Shown: one piece after another, positions 15,588 to 25,650 of the stretch
Numbering within the stretch: the first letter of the stretch is position 1
Layout: the number at the start of each line of letters is the position of its first letter
The notes under the pieces: model-generated
Seen by the model: the letters and a program-made list of their open reading frames with translations, nothing else
Database searches by the model: none
What the model was told of the DNA's origin: nothing
NCBI RefSeq assembly: GCF_003034845.1
Contig: NZ_PZKC01000003.1
Location: 124,001-188,000 of the forward strand
Reading direction: 5' to 3'
Length of the DNA stretch: 64,000 nucleotides
Source of the DNA: Pseudothauera lacus
GTDB lineage: Bacteria > Pseudomonadota > Gammaproteobacteria > Burkholderiales > Rhodocyclaceae
Translations under genes and position numbers: made by a program

Positions 15588-15616
15588 GATATGGTGATGT
15601 TTGGTTCGTATTTCAA
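15588..15616 (-). promoter_or_regulatory. Probable ssrA promoter
   Basis: On the minus strand TTGAAA (15611-15616) and CATATC (15588-15593) are separated by 17 bases and end 16 bases before the mature 5' end of tmRNA. The -35 is good and the -10 moderate. No other candidate fits the spacing better. Confidence 0.5.
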
Positions 15617-15650
15617 GTGCCAGTCTAGCACTTTGCCGGCACGCTGTCGC

Positions 15651-16352
15651 TCAGGCTTCGCGGCGGGTGCTGAGCAGGTAGTTGACGTCGGTGTCCCGCC
15701 CCAGCGAGTACACGCGGGTGAAGGGGTTGTAGCTCAGGCCGATGAGTTCTGCGCTGTCGAGGTGGGCGGCGCGGGCGTAGCGGGCAAGCTCCGCGGGGCG
15801 GATGAACTTGGCGTAGTCGTGGGTACCGCGCGGCAGCAGCTTGAGCACGTACTCGGCACCGATGACGGCGAACAGGTAGGCCTTGGGGTTGCGGTTGATG
15901 GTGGAGAAGAAAACCATGCCGCCGGGTTTGACCAGGCGGGCGCAGGCGGCCACGGTGCTGGCCGGGTCGGGGACGTGTTCGAGCATTTCGAGGCAGGTGA
16001 CGACGTCGAAGGCGCCTGCGTGGCGCTCGGCGAAGTCTTCCGCGCTGCTGTGCTGGTAGTCGATCTTGAGGCCGCTTTCGAACAGGTGCAGGCGGGCGAC
16101 GCCAAGGGCTTTTTCGGAGAGATCGATGCCGGTGACGGTGGCGCCGCGCGCCGCCATGCCTTCGGAAAGCAGGCCGCCGCCGCAGCCGACGTCGAGCACC
16201 TGCTTGCCGGCGAGGGGGGTCTGGGTTTCGATCCAGTCCAGGCGCAGTGGATTGATCTCGTGCAGGGGGCGGAATTCCGAAGCGGGATCCCACCAGCGGT
16301 GGGCGAGGTCGCTGAATTTCTGCACTTCGGCGGGGTCGGCGTTGACGCGCAT
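15651..16352 (-). CDS. ubiG: Ubiquinone biosynthesis O-methyltransferase
   Basis: This 233-residue SAM-dependent methyltransferase carries both O-methylation steps of ubiquinone synthesis in this family. It shows the UbiG hallmarks: [19 protein letters not shown] near the start, INPLRLDWI, then motif [15 protein letters not shown], the acidic ESGLKIDY region and [11 protein letters not shown]. Length and start agree with the family. It lies downstream of the OmpA-family gene on the same strand but is separated by a terminator, so it probably has its own promoter; its 3' end faces ssrA. Confidence 0.95.
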   Translation of the reverse strand: MRVNADPAEVQKFSDLAHRWWDPASEFRPLHEINPLRLDWIETQTPLAGKQVLDVGCGGGLLSEGMAARGATVTGIDLSEKALGVARLHLFESGLKIDYQHSSAEDFAERHAGAFDVVTCLEMLEHVPDPASTVAACARLVKPGGMVFFSTINRNPKAYLFAVIGAEYVLKLLPRGTHDYAKFIRPAELARYARAAHLDSAELIGLSYNPFTRVYSLGRDTDVNYLLSTRREA

Positions 16353-16426
16353 GGGGCGGTAGTTGAAGGCTGTTTGGGCAAGGGGCGATGGTACCGGAAA
16401 AGTCCGGCGGTGCGCCCCTGAAAAGC

Positions 16427-16453
16427 AAAGGGCCCCGCCGGGGCGGGGCCCTT
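16427..16453 (-). terminator. Terminator after the OmpA-family gene
   Basis: A very GC-rich stem, AAGGGCCCCGC paired with GCGGGGCCCTT around a 4-5 base loop, is followed on the minus strand by TTTGCTTTTC. It lies 18 bases after the OmpA-family stop codon and before ubiG. Confidence 0.8.
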
Positions 16454-16470
16454 GGTGAAGCGCGGCGGAA

Positions 16471-17175
16471 TTACTTGGTGCCGATCACTTCGACTTCAAC
16501 GCGGCGATCAGGCTGCAGGCAGTCGATCAGTGCAGCGCGCGGGCGGACGTTGTCGCAGCTGTTGCCGGTAGCCGGCTGACGCTCGCCCTTGCCTTCGGTG
16601 TAAACGCGGTTGGCTTCGATGCCCTTGCTGACCAGATAGGTCTTCACGGCGGCGGCGCGGCGCTCGGACAGAGCCTGGTTGTAGGCGTCGGAGCCGATGC
16701 GGTCGGTGTGGCCGACGGCAAGAATCACTTCCAGCTTGAGCTGCTGGGCCTGGGCGGCGAGCTCGTCAAGGCGGGCCATGCCTTCGGGCTTCAGGACGGC
16801 CTTGTCGAAGTCGAACAGGGCGTCGGCGGAGAGCTTGATCTTGTCGGCGGTCGGGCGCACGGCCGGGGCGGCAGCAGGCGCGGCGGCCGGGGCGGCGGCC
16901 GGGGCGGCACACTGGTCGGCGGGGACGATGTCGCTGTCACACGCGCAGCCTACCGGGAACTGGCCGGCCATCGCCGAAGCGGCGGCGGCGGGGCTCCAGT
17001 AGCCGGTACGCCAGCACAGGCCGGTACCGCTGCGGGCGACGACGTTGCGGGCGTCGATGACGTAAGGGATGACGCCGGTGCCGTCGACCTTGACATCCTG
17101 GGCGAAGGCGGCGGGGGCGGCCATGCCGAGCGCGGCAACGGCGGCCAGCATCAGCGTCTTGGTTTGTTTGATCAT
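16471..17175 (-). CDS. OmpA-family outer-membrane/peptidoglycan-binding protein
   Basis: This 234-residue protein has a signal peptide ([20 protein letters not shown], cleavage near AFAQ), a short N-terminal segment with three cysteines, and an Ala/Pro repeat linker ([14 protein letters not shown]). A C-terminal OmpA domain follows, with [20 protein letters not shown], which binds peptidoglycan. The N-terminal part is too short for an eight-stranded barrel, so it is not a classical OmpA porin. GAGGAAT precedes the chosen ATG; an upstream in-frame ATG at 17277 lacks a signal sequence. This gene, ubiG and gyrA are neighbours in related betaproteobacteria. Confidence 0.9.
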   Translation of the reverse strand: MIKQTKTLMLAAVAALGMAAPAAFAQDVKVDGTGVIPYVIDARNVVARSGTGLCWRTGYWSPAAAASAMAGQFPVGCACDSDIVPADQCAAPAAAPAAAPAAAPAVRPTADKIKLSADALFDFDKAVLKPEGMARLDELAAQAQQLKLEVILAVGHTDRIGSDAYNQALSERRAAAVKTYLVSKGIEANRVYTEGKGERQPATGNSCDNVRPRAALIDCLQPDRRVEVEVIGTK

Positions 17176-17287
17176 GTTATTCCTCGTCGTGGTCAGGGTG
17201 TTGTAGGCCGGGCCGGCAGCAAGCATGCGTGGTCCCGGTGTTGCGCAAAAACGTCGATACAACAATGTTGGATGCAACGTATCTGAT

Positions 17288-18607
17288 TCAATTTACAAGT
17301 TTAGTTTGCCACACTGCAGCAAGGCGGAGCAATTCGTTGTCGTGCCCGTGCAACAAGGGTTTACCTTTATCGAGCACGCACCTGCCTCCGACCCACACGT
17401 GGGAAACATGTTCCCTGCCCACAGCATAGACCAGATGGGAGACGGGGTCGAAACAGGGTTGAGTTTCGAGCGTGGCAAGGTTCACCGCACACAGGTCGGC
17501 AAGCTTGCCGGCGCCGATCGAACCGATGCGCTCACCCAACCCGAGGGCGCGGGCGCCGTCGAGGGTTGCCATGCGCAATGCAACGTGGGCGGGCACCGCA
17601 GTGGCGTCGCCGCTGGCGACCTTGGCGAGGAGGGCGGCCTGGCGCATCTCGGCGAACATGTCGAGGCGGTTGTTGCTGGCCGCGCCGTCGGTCCCGAGGC
17701 CGGTGTTGATGCCGGCGGCGAGCAGGCGTTCGACCGGTGCGATGCCGCTGGCCAGCTTCATGTTGGAGGTCGGGCAGTGGGCGACGCTGCAGCCGTGGCG
17801 GGCGAGGAGGTCGATGTCGGTGGCGTCCGCATGGACGGCATGCACGGCGATGAAGCCGGGGCCGAGCAGGCCGAGGCGCTGCAGGCGCAGGAGGGGGCGC
17901 ACGCCATGGCGGGCGAGTGCGTCGCTGATCTCGCCGGCCGTCTCGTGTACATGCATGTGCACCGGGACGTCGATTTCGTCAGCCAGGGCGGCGATGCGCG
18001 CAAGGGCGTCGTCGGAGACGGTGTAGGGGGCGTGGGGGGCGAGGGTGAAGCCGATGCGCGGGTGGTCGCGCCAGCGGTCGCGCACCGCCAGTCCCTTGCG
18101 CAGATAGTCGTCGGCGTCGTGGGCGTAGGGGGTGGGGAAGTCGAGCACCACCATGCCCAGCATGGCCCGCATGCCGGCCTGATCGTAGGCGTCGGCGGCG
18201 GCCTCGGGGTGGAAGTACATGTCGTTGCAGGTGGTGATGCCGCCGCGCAGCATCTCGGTGGCGGCGAGCAGGGTGCCGTCGCGCACGAAGGCGGCGCTGA
18301 CGTGGCGGCTTTCTGCCGGCCAGACGGCTTCCTGCAGCCAGCGCATCAGGGGCAGGTCGTCGGCGATGCCGCGCATCAGCGTCATCGCCGCATGGGTGTG
18401 CAGATTGACCAGGCCGGGAATCAGCGCATGCCCGGGGAGCTCCACTGCAGGGACGTTGGGGTAGCGCCGGCGTGCATCGTCCTGCGGCAGCACGGCGGCG
18501 ATGCGTTCGCCGCAGAGGGCCACGGTGTGGCGTTCGAGGGTGAGCCCGGCGGGCTCCACGGGAATCACCCAGCGGGCATGAATCAGCAGGTCGACGGCAT
18601 CGCTCAC
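17288..18607 (-). CDS. mtaD: Amidohydrolase, 5'-methylthioadenosine/S-adenosylhomocysteine deaminase type
   Basis: This 439-residue TRZ/ATZ-family metal-dependent deaminase shows the metal-binding [24 protein letters not shown] and GTDGAASNN in order. This matches enzymes that deaminate methylthioadenosine and S-adenosylhomocysteine to inosyl derivatives. The start is taken as GTG 18607, with CGGAG about ten bases upstream; longer frames would read through the gyrA promoter region. It diverges from gyrA. The substrate is inferred from family membership, since chlorohydrolases share the fold. Confidence 0.85.
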   Translation of the reverse strand: MSDAVDLLIHARWVIPVEPAGLTLERHTVALCGERIAAVLPQDDARRRYPNVPAVELPGHALIPGLVNLHTHAAMTLMRGIADDLPLMRWLQEAVWPAESRHVSAAFVRDGTLLAATEMLRGGITTCNDMYFHPEAAADAYDQAGMRAMLGMVVLDFPTPYAHDADDYLRKGLAVRDRWRDHPRIGFTLAPHAPYTVSDDALARIAALADEIDVPVHMHVHETAGEISDALARHGVRPLLRLQRLGLLGPGFIAVHAVHADATDIDLLARHGCSVAHCPTSNMKLASGIAPVERLLAAGINTGLGTDGAASNNRLDMFAEMRQAALLAKVASGDATAVPAHVALRMATLDGARALGLGERIGSIGAGKLADLCAVNLATLETQPCFDPVSHLVYAVGREHVSHVWVGGRCVLDKGKPLLHGHDNELLRLAAVWQTKLVN

Positions 18608-18750
18608 GTATCGGGCTCCGGACAGTCCAAGGCCGCCCCGGAGTGCGGCCGTGATGGCGTGCCGTCGATTTAAGCACATTCGTCCGGGGGCGCCAAACGG
18701 CGCCGCGGCGCGCTGCGGCAGCAGGTGCGGGCGCGGAAGGAAGGCGTCGG

Positions 18751-18767
18751 CGTGGTAATATTCCACG
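18751..18767. promoter_or_regulatory. Palindrome with TAATAT in the gyrA promoter region
   Basis: CGTGGTAATATTCCACG is a 17-base near-perfect palindrome that includes a TAATAT -10-like hexamer, 35 bases before the gyrA ATG. It could be a promoter with an operator, or a DNA-supercoiling-sensitive element. No convincing -35 is seen. Confidence 0.35.
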
Positions 18768-18801
18768 CTTTTGATGATGCGGATAATTCCGCCGCCGGGA
18801 C

Positions 18802-21402
18802 ATGACCCAGTTCGCCAAGGAAACACTGCCGATCAGCCTTGAGGAGGAGATGCGCCACTCCTACCTCGACTACGCGATGAGCGTGATTGTGGGGCGGGCG
18901 TTGCCCGATGCACGCGATGGCCTGAAGCCGGTGCACAGGCGCGTGCTGTTCGCCATGCACGAACTGTCCAACGACTGGAATCGCGCCTACAAGAAGTCGG
19001 CGCGTATCGTCGGCGATGTGATCGGTAAGTACCACCCGCACGGCGACTCGGCGGTGTACGACACCATCGTGCGCATGGCGCAGGACTTTTCGCTGCGCTA
19101 CATGCTGGTCGACGGCCAGGGCAACTTCGGCTCGGTCGACGGCGACAACGCCGCGGCGATGCGTTACACCGAAATCCGCATGGCGCGCATCGGCCACGAA
19201 CTGCTCGCCGACATCGACAAGGAAACGGTGGACTTCGGGCCGAACTACGACGGCTCGGAGAAGGAACCGCTGATCCTGCCGGCGAAGATCCCCAACCTGC
19301 TGATCAACGGTTCGTCGGGCATCGCGGTGGGCATGGCGACCAACATTCCGCCGCACAACCTCGGTGAGGTGGTCGATGCGTGCCTGAAGCTGCTGGAGGC
19401 GCCGGATACCGACATCGAGGAACTGATCGCCATCGTCAAGGCGCCGGACTTCCCCACCGCGGCGCTGATCTACGGCCTCCACGGCGTGCATGAAGGCTAC
19501 CGCACCGGGCGCGGGCGGGTGATCATGCGCGCGCGCACCCACTTCGAGGACATCGGCAAGGGCGACCGCCAGGCCATCATCGTCGACGAGCTGCCCTACC
19601 AGGTAAACAAGCGCACCCTGCTGGAGCGCATCGCCGAGCTGGTCAACGACAAGAAGGTCGAGGGCATCAGCGAGATCCGCGACGAGTCCGACAAGTCCGG
19701 CATGCGCGTGGTGATCGAACTGAAGCGCGGCGAGATGCCCGAGGTGGTGCTCAACAACCTGTTCAAGCACACCCAGCTGCAGGACACCTTCGGCATGAAC
19801 ATGGTGGCCCTGGTCGATGGCCGCCCGCGCCTGCTCAACCTCAAGCAGATGCTGGTGTGCTTCCTGGAGCACCGCCGCGAGGTCATCACCCGCCGCACCG
19901 TTTTCGAACTGCGCAAGGCGCGCGACCGCGGCCACGTGCTGGAAGGCCTGGCGGTGGCGCTGTCCAACGTGGACGAAATCATCGCCCTGATCAAGGCCGC
20001 ACCCACCCCGGCCGATGCCAAGCGCGAACTGCTGGCGCGCACCTGGCGCAGCGCGCTGGTGGAAGAGATGCTGTCGCGCGCGGCGGCCGATTCCTACCGG
20101 CCGGAAGGGCTGCTGCCGGAGTTCGGCCTGTCGGCGCAGGGCTACCGCCTGTCCGAAGTGCAGGCCCAGGCCATCCTCGAACTGCGTCTGCAGCGCCTCA
20201 CCGGCCTGGAGCAGGACAAGATCGTCGGCGAGTACCGCGAGGTGATGGACATCATCACCGATCTCCTCGACATCCTTGCCCGCCCCGAGCGCATCACCGC
20301 GATCATCGTCGAGGAGCTCGCCGCGATCCGCAACCAGTTCGGCGACCCGCGGCGTTCCGAGATCGTCATGAGCACCGCCGAGATCAACATCGAGGACCTG
20401 ATCACCCCGGAAGACATGGTGGTCACGCTCTCGCACGGCGGCTACTTCAAGCGCCAGCCGCTTGCCGACTACCGCGCGCAGCGCCGCGGCGGGCGCGGCA
20501 AGCAGGCCACCTCGATGAAGGACGAAGACTTCATCGACCGCCTCTTCGTCGCCAACACCCACGACTACGTGCTGTGCTTCTCCAGCCGCGGGCGGGTGTA
20601 CTGGCTCAAGGTGTATGAGGTGCCGGAAGGTACGCGCAACTCGCGCGGCAAGCCCATCGTCAACCTCTTCCCGCTCATCGAGGGCGAGAAGATCACCGCG
20701 GTGCTGCCGGTCAAGGAATTCGACGACGGCCACTTCGTGTTCATGGCCACCTCCGAGGGTACGGTCAAGAAGACCGCGCTGTCGGCCTTTGCCAACCCGC
20801 GCAAGGCCGGCATCATCGCCGCCAGCCTGGACGACGGCGACCGCCTGATCGGCGTCGCGATCACCGACGGCGAATGCGACGTGATGCTGTTCTCCGACGC
20901 CGGCAAGGCGGTGCGCTTCGCCGAGGGCGATGTGCGTCCGATGGGCCGCGAGGCGCGCGGCGTGCGCGGCATGACCCTGGAAGACGGCCAGCAGGTGATC
21001 GCCATGCTGGTGGCCAAGGGCGAGGAGCAGTCGGTGCTCACCGCCACCGAGAACGGCTATGGCAAGCGCACCCCGGTGGGTGAGTACACCCGCCACGGGC
21101 GTGGCACCAAGGGCATGATCGCCATCCAGACCTCGGACCGCAACGGCAAGCTGGTGGCGGCCGTGCTGGTCGAGCCGGCCGACGAGGTGATGCTCATTTC
21201 CACCGGCGGCGTGCTGATCCGCACCAAGGTGCGCGACATCCGCGAACTGGGCCGCGCCACCCAGGGGGTGACGCTGATCAACCTGGATGAAGGCACCTTC
21301 CTCGCCGGCCTGGAGAAGGTGGCCGAGTCCGAGGACGATGGACTCGATGCCGTGGCCGATGAAGACGGCGGTGTCAGCGGCGAGGGCGAGGGCGAAGCAT
21401 GA
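18802..21402 (+). CDS. gyrA: DNA gyrase subunit A
   Basis: This is the 866-residue breakage-reunion subunit of DNA gyrase. The N-terminus ([21 protein letters not shown]), the quinolone-resistance region [15 protein letters not shown] with Ser and Asp at the key positions, the catalytic Tyr in [10 protein letters not shown], and a beta-pinwheel C-terminal domain with the GyrA box QRRGGRG are all present. The quinolone-target residues look like the susceptible form. The acidic tail ends [14 protein letters not shown]. The serC start overlaps the stop codon by four bases (ATGA), beginning a long amino-acid and translation operon. Confidence 0.98.
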   Translation: MTQFAKETLPISLEEEMRHSYLDYAMSVIVGRALPDARDGLKPVHRRVLFAMHELSNDWNRAYKKSARIVGDVIGKYHPHGDSAVYDTIVRMAQDFSLRYMLVDGQGNFGSVDGDNAAAMRYTEIRMARIGHELLADIDKETVDFGPNYDGSEKEPLILPAKIPNLLINGSSGIAVGMATNIPPHNLGEVVDACLKLLEAPDTDIEELIAIVKAPDFPTAALIYGLHGVHEGYRTGRGRVIMRARTHFEDIGKGDRQAIIVDELPYQVNKRTLLERIAELVNDKKVEGISEIRDESDKSGMRVVIELKRGEMPEVVLNNLFKHTQLQDTFGMNMVALVDGRPRLLNLKQMLVCFLEHRREVITRRTVFELRKARDRGHVLEGLAVALSNVDEIIALIKAAPTPADAKRELLARTWRSALVEEMLSRAAADSYRPEGLLPEFGLSAQGYRLSEVQAQAILELRLQRLTGLEQDKIVGEYREVMDIITDLLDILARPERITAIIVEELAAIRNQFGDPRRSEIVMSTAEINIEDLITPEDMVVTLSHGGYFKRQPLADYRAQRRGGRGKQATSMKDEDFIDRLFVANTHDYVLCFSSRGRVYWLKVYEVPEGTRNSRGKPIVNLFPLIEGEKITAVLPVKEFDDGHFVFMATSEGTVKKTALSAFANPRKAGIIAASLDDGDRLIGVAITDGECDVMLFSDAGKAVRFAEGDVRPMGREARGVRGMTLEDGQQVIAMLVAKGEEQSVLTATENGYGKRTPVGEYTRHGRGTKGMIAIQTSDRNGKLVAAVLVEPADEVMLISTGGVLIRTKVRDIRELGRATQGVTLINLDEGTFLAGLEKVAESEDDGLDAVADEDGGVSGEGEGEA

Positions 21403-22496
21403 GCCGGGTATGGAACTTCAGCGCCGGTCCGGCGGCGCTGCCCGAAGAGGTGCTGCGTCAGGCTGCGGAGGAGATGCTCGACTGGCACGGTGCCGGCATG
21501 GGCGTGATGGAGATGAGCCATCGCGGCAAGGAGTTCGTCGCCATTGCCGAAGCTGCTGAAGCCGACCTGCGCGAATTGCTCGCGGTGCCGGCCAACTACC
21601 GCATCCTTTTCATGCAGGGCGGGGCCATTGCAGAGAACGCCATCATCCCGATGAATCTCCTCGGCGACAAGGTTGTGGCCGACTACGTGCTGACCGGCAG
21701 CTGGTCGGTGAAGTCGTACAAGGAGGCACGCAAGTACGGCCAGATGAACGTTGCCGCGAGTGCCGAGGCCACCGGCTTCACCGCAGTGCCGGCGATGTGC
21801 GACTGGCAGCTGTCGGCCGACCCCGCCTACGTGTTCACCTGCACCAACGAGACCATCGGCGGCGTGGAGTACCCCTTCGAGCCCGATCTGGCGCAGATCG
21901 GCCGTGGTGAAGTGCCGGTGGTCGCCGACATGTCCTCGCACATCCTCTCGCGCGTCATCGACGTCTCCAAGTACGGCCTGATCTTCGGTGGCGCGCAGAA
22001 GAACATCGGCCCTGCGGGGCTCACCATCGTCATCGTGCGCGAGGACCTCCTCGGCCGCGCCATGGCGCTGTGCCCGTCGGCCTTTGACTACAGGACAGTG
22101 GCCGAGGCCGGCTCGATGTACAACACCCCGCCCACCTACGCGATCTACATCGCCGGGCTGGTGTTCCAGTGGCTCAAGCGCCAGGGCGGCGTGGCGGCGA
22201 TGGAGGCGCGCAATGTCGCCAAGGCACGCCTGCTCTACGATTACCTGGACGGCTCCGGTTTCTACGAGAGCCGTGTCGATCCGGCCTGCCGCTCGCGCAT
22301 GAACGTGCCTTTCTTCCTCAAGGACGAGTCCCTCAACGACGCCTTCCTGAGTGGGGCGAAAGAGGCCGGACTGGTGCAGCTGAAGGGGCACAAGTCGGTC
22401 GGCGGCATGCGCGCGTCGATCTACAACGCGATGCCGATCGAGGGTGTGGCCGCCCTGGTCGATTACATGAAGGCCTTTGCCGCACGCCACGGCTGA
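21399..22496 (+). CDS. serC: Phosphoserine aminotransferase
   Basis: This 365-residue PLP enzyme converts 3-phosphohydroxypyruvate to phosphoserine, and the homologous step in pyridoxal phosphate synthesis. The N-terminus [16 protein letters not shown], the MQGGA segment and the PLP lysine in [12 protein letters not shown] (Lys201) are diagnostic. It is coupled to gyrA by a four-base overlap, and pheA follows after 32 bases. Class V aminotransferase length and ends agree with the family. Confidence 0.97.
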   Translation: MSRVWNFSAGPAALPEEVLRQAAEEMLDWHGAGMGVMEMSHRGKEFVAIAEAAEADLRELLAVPANYRILFMQGGAIAENAIIPMNLLGDKVVADYVLTGSWSVKSYKEARKYGQMNVAASAEATGFTAVPAMCDWQLSADPAYVFTCTNETIGGVEYPFEPDLAQIGRGEVPVVADMSSHILSRVIDVSKYGLIFGGAQKNIGPAGLTIVIVREDLLGRAMALCPSAFDYRTVAEAGSMYNTPPTYAIYIAGLVFQWLKRQGGVAAMEARNVAKARLLYDYLDGSGFYESRVDPACRSRMNVPFFLKDESLNDAFLSGAKEAGLVQLKGHKSVGGMRASIYNAMPIEGVAALVDYMKAFAARHG

Positions 22497-22528
22497 ATAC
22501 CGGCGAGCAACACTGAGACGAGCGGAAG

Positions 22529-23593
22529 ATGAGCGACGAACTGCTGAACCTGCGCAACCAGATCGACAGCCTCGACGAGGAGATCCTCGCCCGCCTCGCG
22601 CAACGCGCGCAGTGCGCGCAGCGGATCGGGGTGATCAAGCAAGGCAACCTCTATCGTCCGGAGCGCGAGGCCCAGGTGCTGCGCCGCCTGGCCGATGCCA
22701 ACCCCGGGCCGTTGCCCGACGAAGCGGTGCAGAAGATCTTCCGCGAGATCATGTCTGCCTGTCTGGCGCTCGAACAGCCGCTCAAGGTGGCCTACTTGGG
22801 GCCGGCGGGCACCTTTTCGGAGAGCGCCGCGCGCAAGCATTTCGGCAGCGCGCCCAATTTCGTGCCGACGGCCTCCATCGACGAGGTCTTCCGCGCCGTC
22901 GAGGCCGGCAATGCCGATTACGGCGTGGTGCCGGTGGAGAATTCCACCGAGGGCGCGGTGGGCGGCACACTCGATCTGCTGCTCGCCAATCCGCTGAAGA
23001 TCTGCGGCGAGGTCAAGCTGCGCATCCACCAGCATCTGCTCTCTCGCGCCGAAGGCATCGGCGCGGCCAAGCGCCTGTATTCCCATGCCCAGTCGCTGGC
23101 ACAGTGTCACGAGTGGCTCAACCGCAACCTCGCCAGCCTGCCGCGCGTGCCGGTGGCCAGCAATGCCGAGGCGGCGCGTCTGGCGGCGGAGGATCCGGAG
23201 TCCTGCGCCATCGCCGGCGAGGCCGCAGCCGAGCTGTACGGCCTCAACCGTCTGGCCTCGAACATCGAGGACGATCCCAACAACAGCACGCGCTTCCTGG
23301 TCATCGCCCATCACGATGCCGGGCCGTCGGGGCAGGACAAGACCTCCATCGTCTTTTCCGCGCCCAACCGTCCGGGCGCCATGCACAACCTGCTCGAACC
23401 TCTCGCGCGCCATGGCGTCGACATGACCAAGCTGCAGTCGCGCCCGGCGCGCGGTGGTCTGTGGGAGTATGTTTTCTACGTCGACTTCAAGGGCCATCAG
23501 CAGGACGCCCAGGTTGCCGGTGCGCTCGCCGAGCTGAATCAGTGCGCGGCCTTCGTGAAGGTGCTGGGATCCTATCCGGTCGCCGCCATCTGA
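22529..23593 (+). CDS. pheA: Chorismate mutase / prephenate dehydratase (P-protein)
   Basis: This 354-residue bifunctional enzyme takes chorismate to phenylpyruvate in phenylalanine synthesis. Residues about 1-85 form the AroQ-type mutase (LRNQIDSLDEEILARLAQRA). The dehydratase follows with VAYLGPAGTFSESAA and PVENSTEGAVGGTLDLL. The C-terminal ACT domain (SIVFSAPNRPGAMHNLL) is the usual phenylalanine-binding feedback site. It sits between serC and hisC, as in the mixed-function supraoperon known from several beta- and gammaproteobacteria. Confidence 0.97.
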   Translation: MSDELLNLRNQIDSLDEEILARLAQRAQCAQRIGVIKQGNLYRPEREAQVLRRLADANPGPLPDEAVQKIFREIMSACLALEQPLKVAYLGPAGTFSESAARKHFGSAPNFVPTASIDEVFRAVEAGNADYGVVPVENSTEGAVGGTLDLLLANPLKICGEVKLRIHQHLLSRAEGIGAAKRLYSHAQSLAQCHEWLNRNLASLPRVPVASNAEAARLAAEDPESCAIAGEAAAELYGLNRLASNIEDDPNNSTRFLVIAHHDAGPSGQDKTSIVFSAPNRPGAMHNLLEPLARHGVDMTKLQSRPARGGLWEYVFYVDFKGHQQDAQVAGALAELNQCAAFVKVLGSYPVAAI

Positions 23594-23641
23594 ACGCCCC
23601 CGCGCCAGCGGACAACAGAAGAACAGGACAGGAGACGAATC

Positions 23642-24739
23642 ATGAGCGTTGCCAGTCAGGCCCCTGATTACATCCGTGCCATCTCGCCCTACCAGCCCGG
23701 TAAGCCGATCACCGAGCTCGCCCGTGAGATGGCCATCCCCGAGGCCAGCATCGTCAAGCTCGCCTCCAACGAGAACCCGCTCGGCATGAGCCCGCTGGCG
23801 CGCGATGCCGCCCTCGGCGCGCTGGGCAGCATCGAACGCTATCCCGATGGCAACGGCTTTGCGCTCAAGCAGGCGCTGAGCGCGCGCCTGGGTGTGAAGG
23901 CTGATCAGCTGGTGCTCGGCAACGGCTCCAACGACGTCCTCGAGCTGGTCGCCCGCGCCTTCCTCGCTCCCGGCCACTCGGCGGTCTTTTCGCGCTACGC
24001 CTTTGCCGTCTATCCGCTTGCCGTGAATGCAGTGGGCGCGCGCGGCATCGAGGTGCCGGCGCGCCGTTACGGTCACGATCTCGACGCCATGCTGGCGGCG
24101 ATCCGTACCGACACCCGGGTGGTGTTCATCGCCAACCCCAACAACCCCACCGGTACTTTCATTGGCGGCGACGAGCTGGAAGCCTTCCTCACCCGCGTGC
24201 CGGCCGATGTGCTGGTGGTGCTCGACGAGGCCTACACCGAGTACCTCAATCCCGCACAGCGCTACGACAGCATCGCCTGGCTGGCGCGTTTCCCCAATCT
24301 GCTGGTGTCGCGCACCTTCTCCAAGGCCTACGGGCTCGCCGGCCTGCGCGTCGGTTACGGCATCGCCCACCCCGAGGTCGCCGACCTCATGAACCGTGTG
24401 CGCCAGCCCTTCAATGTCTCCAGCGTGGCGCTGGCGGCCGCTACCGCTGCACTCGGTGACGAGGAGTTCCTCGCCCAGAGCGCGCGCATCAATGAACGCG
24501 GCATGGCGCAGATCACCGAGGCGCTGGCCGAACTGGGGCTGGAGTGGATTCCTTCGGCGGGCAACTTCGTCACCTTCAAGGTCGGCGATTCCGCCACCAT
24601 CAATGCCGCGCTGCTGCGCCAGGGCGTGATCGTGCGTCCGATCGGTGGCTATGGCATGCCCGAGTGGCTGCGCGTGTCGATCGGGCTGCCGGAGGAGAAC
24701 AACCGCTTCATCGCTGCGCTGCGCCAGGCGCTGGCCTGA
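23642..24739 (+). CDS. hisC: Histidinol-phosphate / aromatic aminotransferase
   Basis: This 365-residue class I/II PLP aminotransferase carries the HisC features [12 protein letters not shown] near the start, [17 protein letters not shown] and the PLP lysine in [18 protein letters not shown]. In this position, between pheA and tyrA, such enzymes are known to act on phenylpyruvate or hydroxyphenylpyruvate as well as imidazole acetol phosphate, so it may serve aromatic synthesis. Whether another hisC exists elsewhere in the genome cannot be judged here. Confidence 0.93.
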   Translation: MSVASQAPDYIRAISPYQPGKPITELAREMAIPEASIVKLASNENPLGMSPLARDAALGALGSIERYPDGNGFALKQALSARLGVKADQLVLGNGSNDVLELVARAFLAPGHSAVFSRYAFAVYPLAVNAVGARGIEVPARRYGHDLDAMLAAIRTDTRVVFIANPNNPTGTFIGGDELEAFLTRVPADVLVVLDEAYTEYLNPAQRYDSIAWLARFPNLLVSRTFSKAYGLAGLRVGYGIAHPEVADLMNRVRQPFNVSSVALAAATAALGDEEFLAQSARINERGMAQITEALAELGLEWIPSAGNFVTFKVGDSATINAALLRQGVIVRPIGGYGMPEWLRVSIGLPEENNRFIAALRQALA

Positions 24740-24758
24740 GGGCAGGGTGGAGGCGCGC

Positions 24759-25646
24759 ATGAAGCCTTTCGGCAAGGTGGTGGTCTGCGGAGTCGGCCTG
24801 ATCGGCGGCTCCTTCGCACTGGCGTTGCGCCAGGCCGGCATGGCGCAGCGCCTGGTCGGCGTCGGCCGTCGTCCGGCAAGCCTGGAGCGCGCCCGTGTGC
24901 TGGGGGTGATCGACGAGGCCTGCGATGACTGGGCGACGGCGCTGGCCGGCGCCGAGCTGGTCTTGCTGGCCATGCCGGTCGGGCAGATGGCAGCGGTGAT
25001 GGCGGCGATGGCGCCACACCTGGAGCCCGGCACGGTGGTCACCGATGCCGGCAGCACCAAGCGCGACGTCATCGAAGCGGCCTACAGCCACCTTGATGCC
25101 CGCCTCACTCATGTGGTCCCCGCGCACCCCATCGCCGGTGCCGAGAGCAGCGGCGTGGATGCTGCCTTCCCGGCCCTGTACAGCGGCAAGAAGGTGGTGG
25201 TGACGCCCCTGCCGGAGAACGACGAAGGCGCGGTGCAGCGCGTGTGCGACGCCTGGGAGGCCTGCGGCGCGGTGATCCACCGCATGTCGCCGCGCGAGCA
25301 CGACCGCGTCTTTGCCGCGGTCAGCCACCTGCCGCACCTGCTCGCCTTCGGACTCGTCCATGATCTTGCCGGGCGTGCCAATGCCGAGCAGCTGTTCAGC
25401 TATGCGGCGAGCGGCTTCCGCGACTTCACCCGCATTGCCGGCAGTCATCCGGAGATGTGGCGCGACATCTGCATCGCCAACCGCCAGGCCCTGCTCGGCG
25501 AGCTCGACCAGTACCTTGCCGAGCTGGCCTATCTGCGTGCGTTGTTGCTGGCCGGCGACGGCACCCGCCTCGAACACCTGTTCGACGAGGCGCGCCGCGC
25601 GCGCAACGCCTGGGCCGAACAGCAGACCAACCCCGTCAGCGAGTAA
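24759..25646 (+). CDS. tyrA: Prephenate/arogenate dehydrogenase
   Basis: This 295-residue NAD(P)-dependent dehydrogenase oxidatively decarboxylates prephenate (or arogenate) for tyrosine synthesis. The Rossmann motif [15 protein letters not shown] starts at about residue 10, with [14 protein letters not shown] and the catalytic His region following. It lacks fused chorismate mutase or ACT domains. GTGGAGG precedes ATG 24759. It ends four bases before the aroA-cmk start, so translation is probably coupled. Confidence 0.95.
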   Translation: MKPFGKVVVCGVGLIGGSFALALRQAGMAQRLVGVGRRPASLERARVLGVIDEACDDWATALAGAELVLLAMPVGQMAAVMAAMAPHLEPGTVVTDAGSTKRDVIEAAYSHLDARLTHVVPAHPIAGAESSGVDAAFPALYSGKKVVVTPLPENDEGAVQRVCDAWEACGAVIHRMSPREHDRVFAAVSHLPHLLAFGLVHDLAGRANAEQLFSYAASGFRDFTRIAGSHPEMWRDICIANRQALLGELDQYLAELAYLRALLLAGDGTRLEHLFDEARRARNAWAEQQTNPVSE

Positions 25647-25650
25647 AACC

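Noticed and set aside
18670..21096. 808-codon open frame opposite gyrA
   Set aside because: It is fully covered by gyrA, and its translation is low-complexity His/Gln/Asp/Val-rich, as expected for the complement of GC-rich codons.
22463..25072. 869-codon open frame on the minus strand across pheA, hisC and tyrA
   Set aside because: It is antisense to three well-supported genes. Long frames opposite GC-rich genes arise from codon bias, and the translation has no recognisable family.
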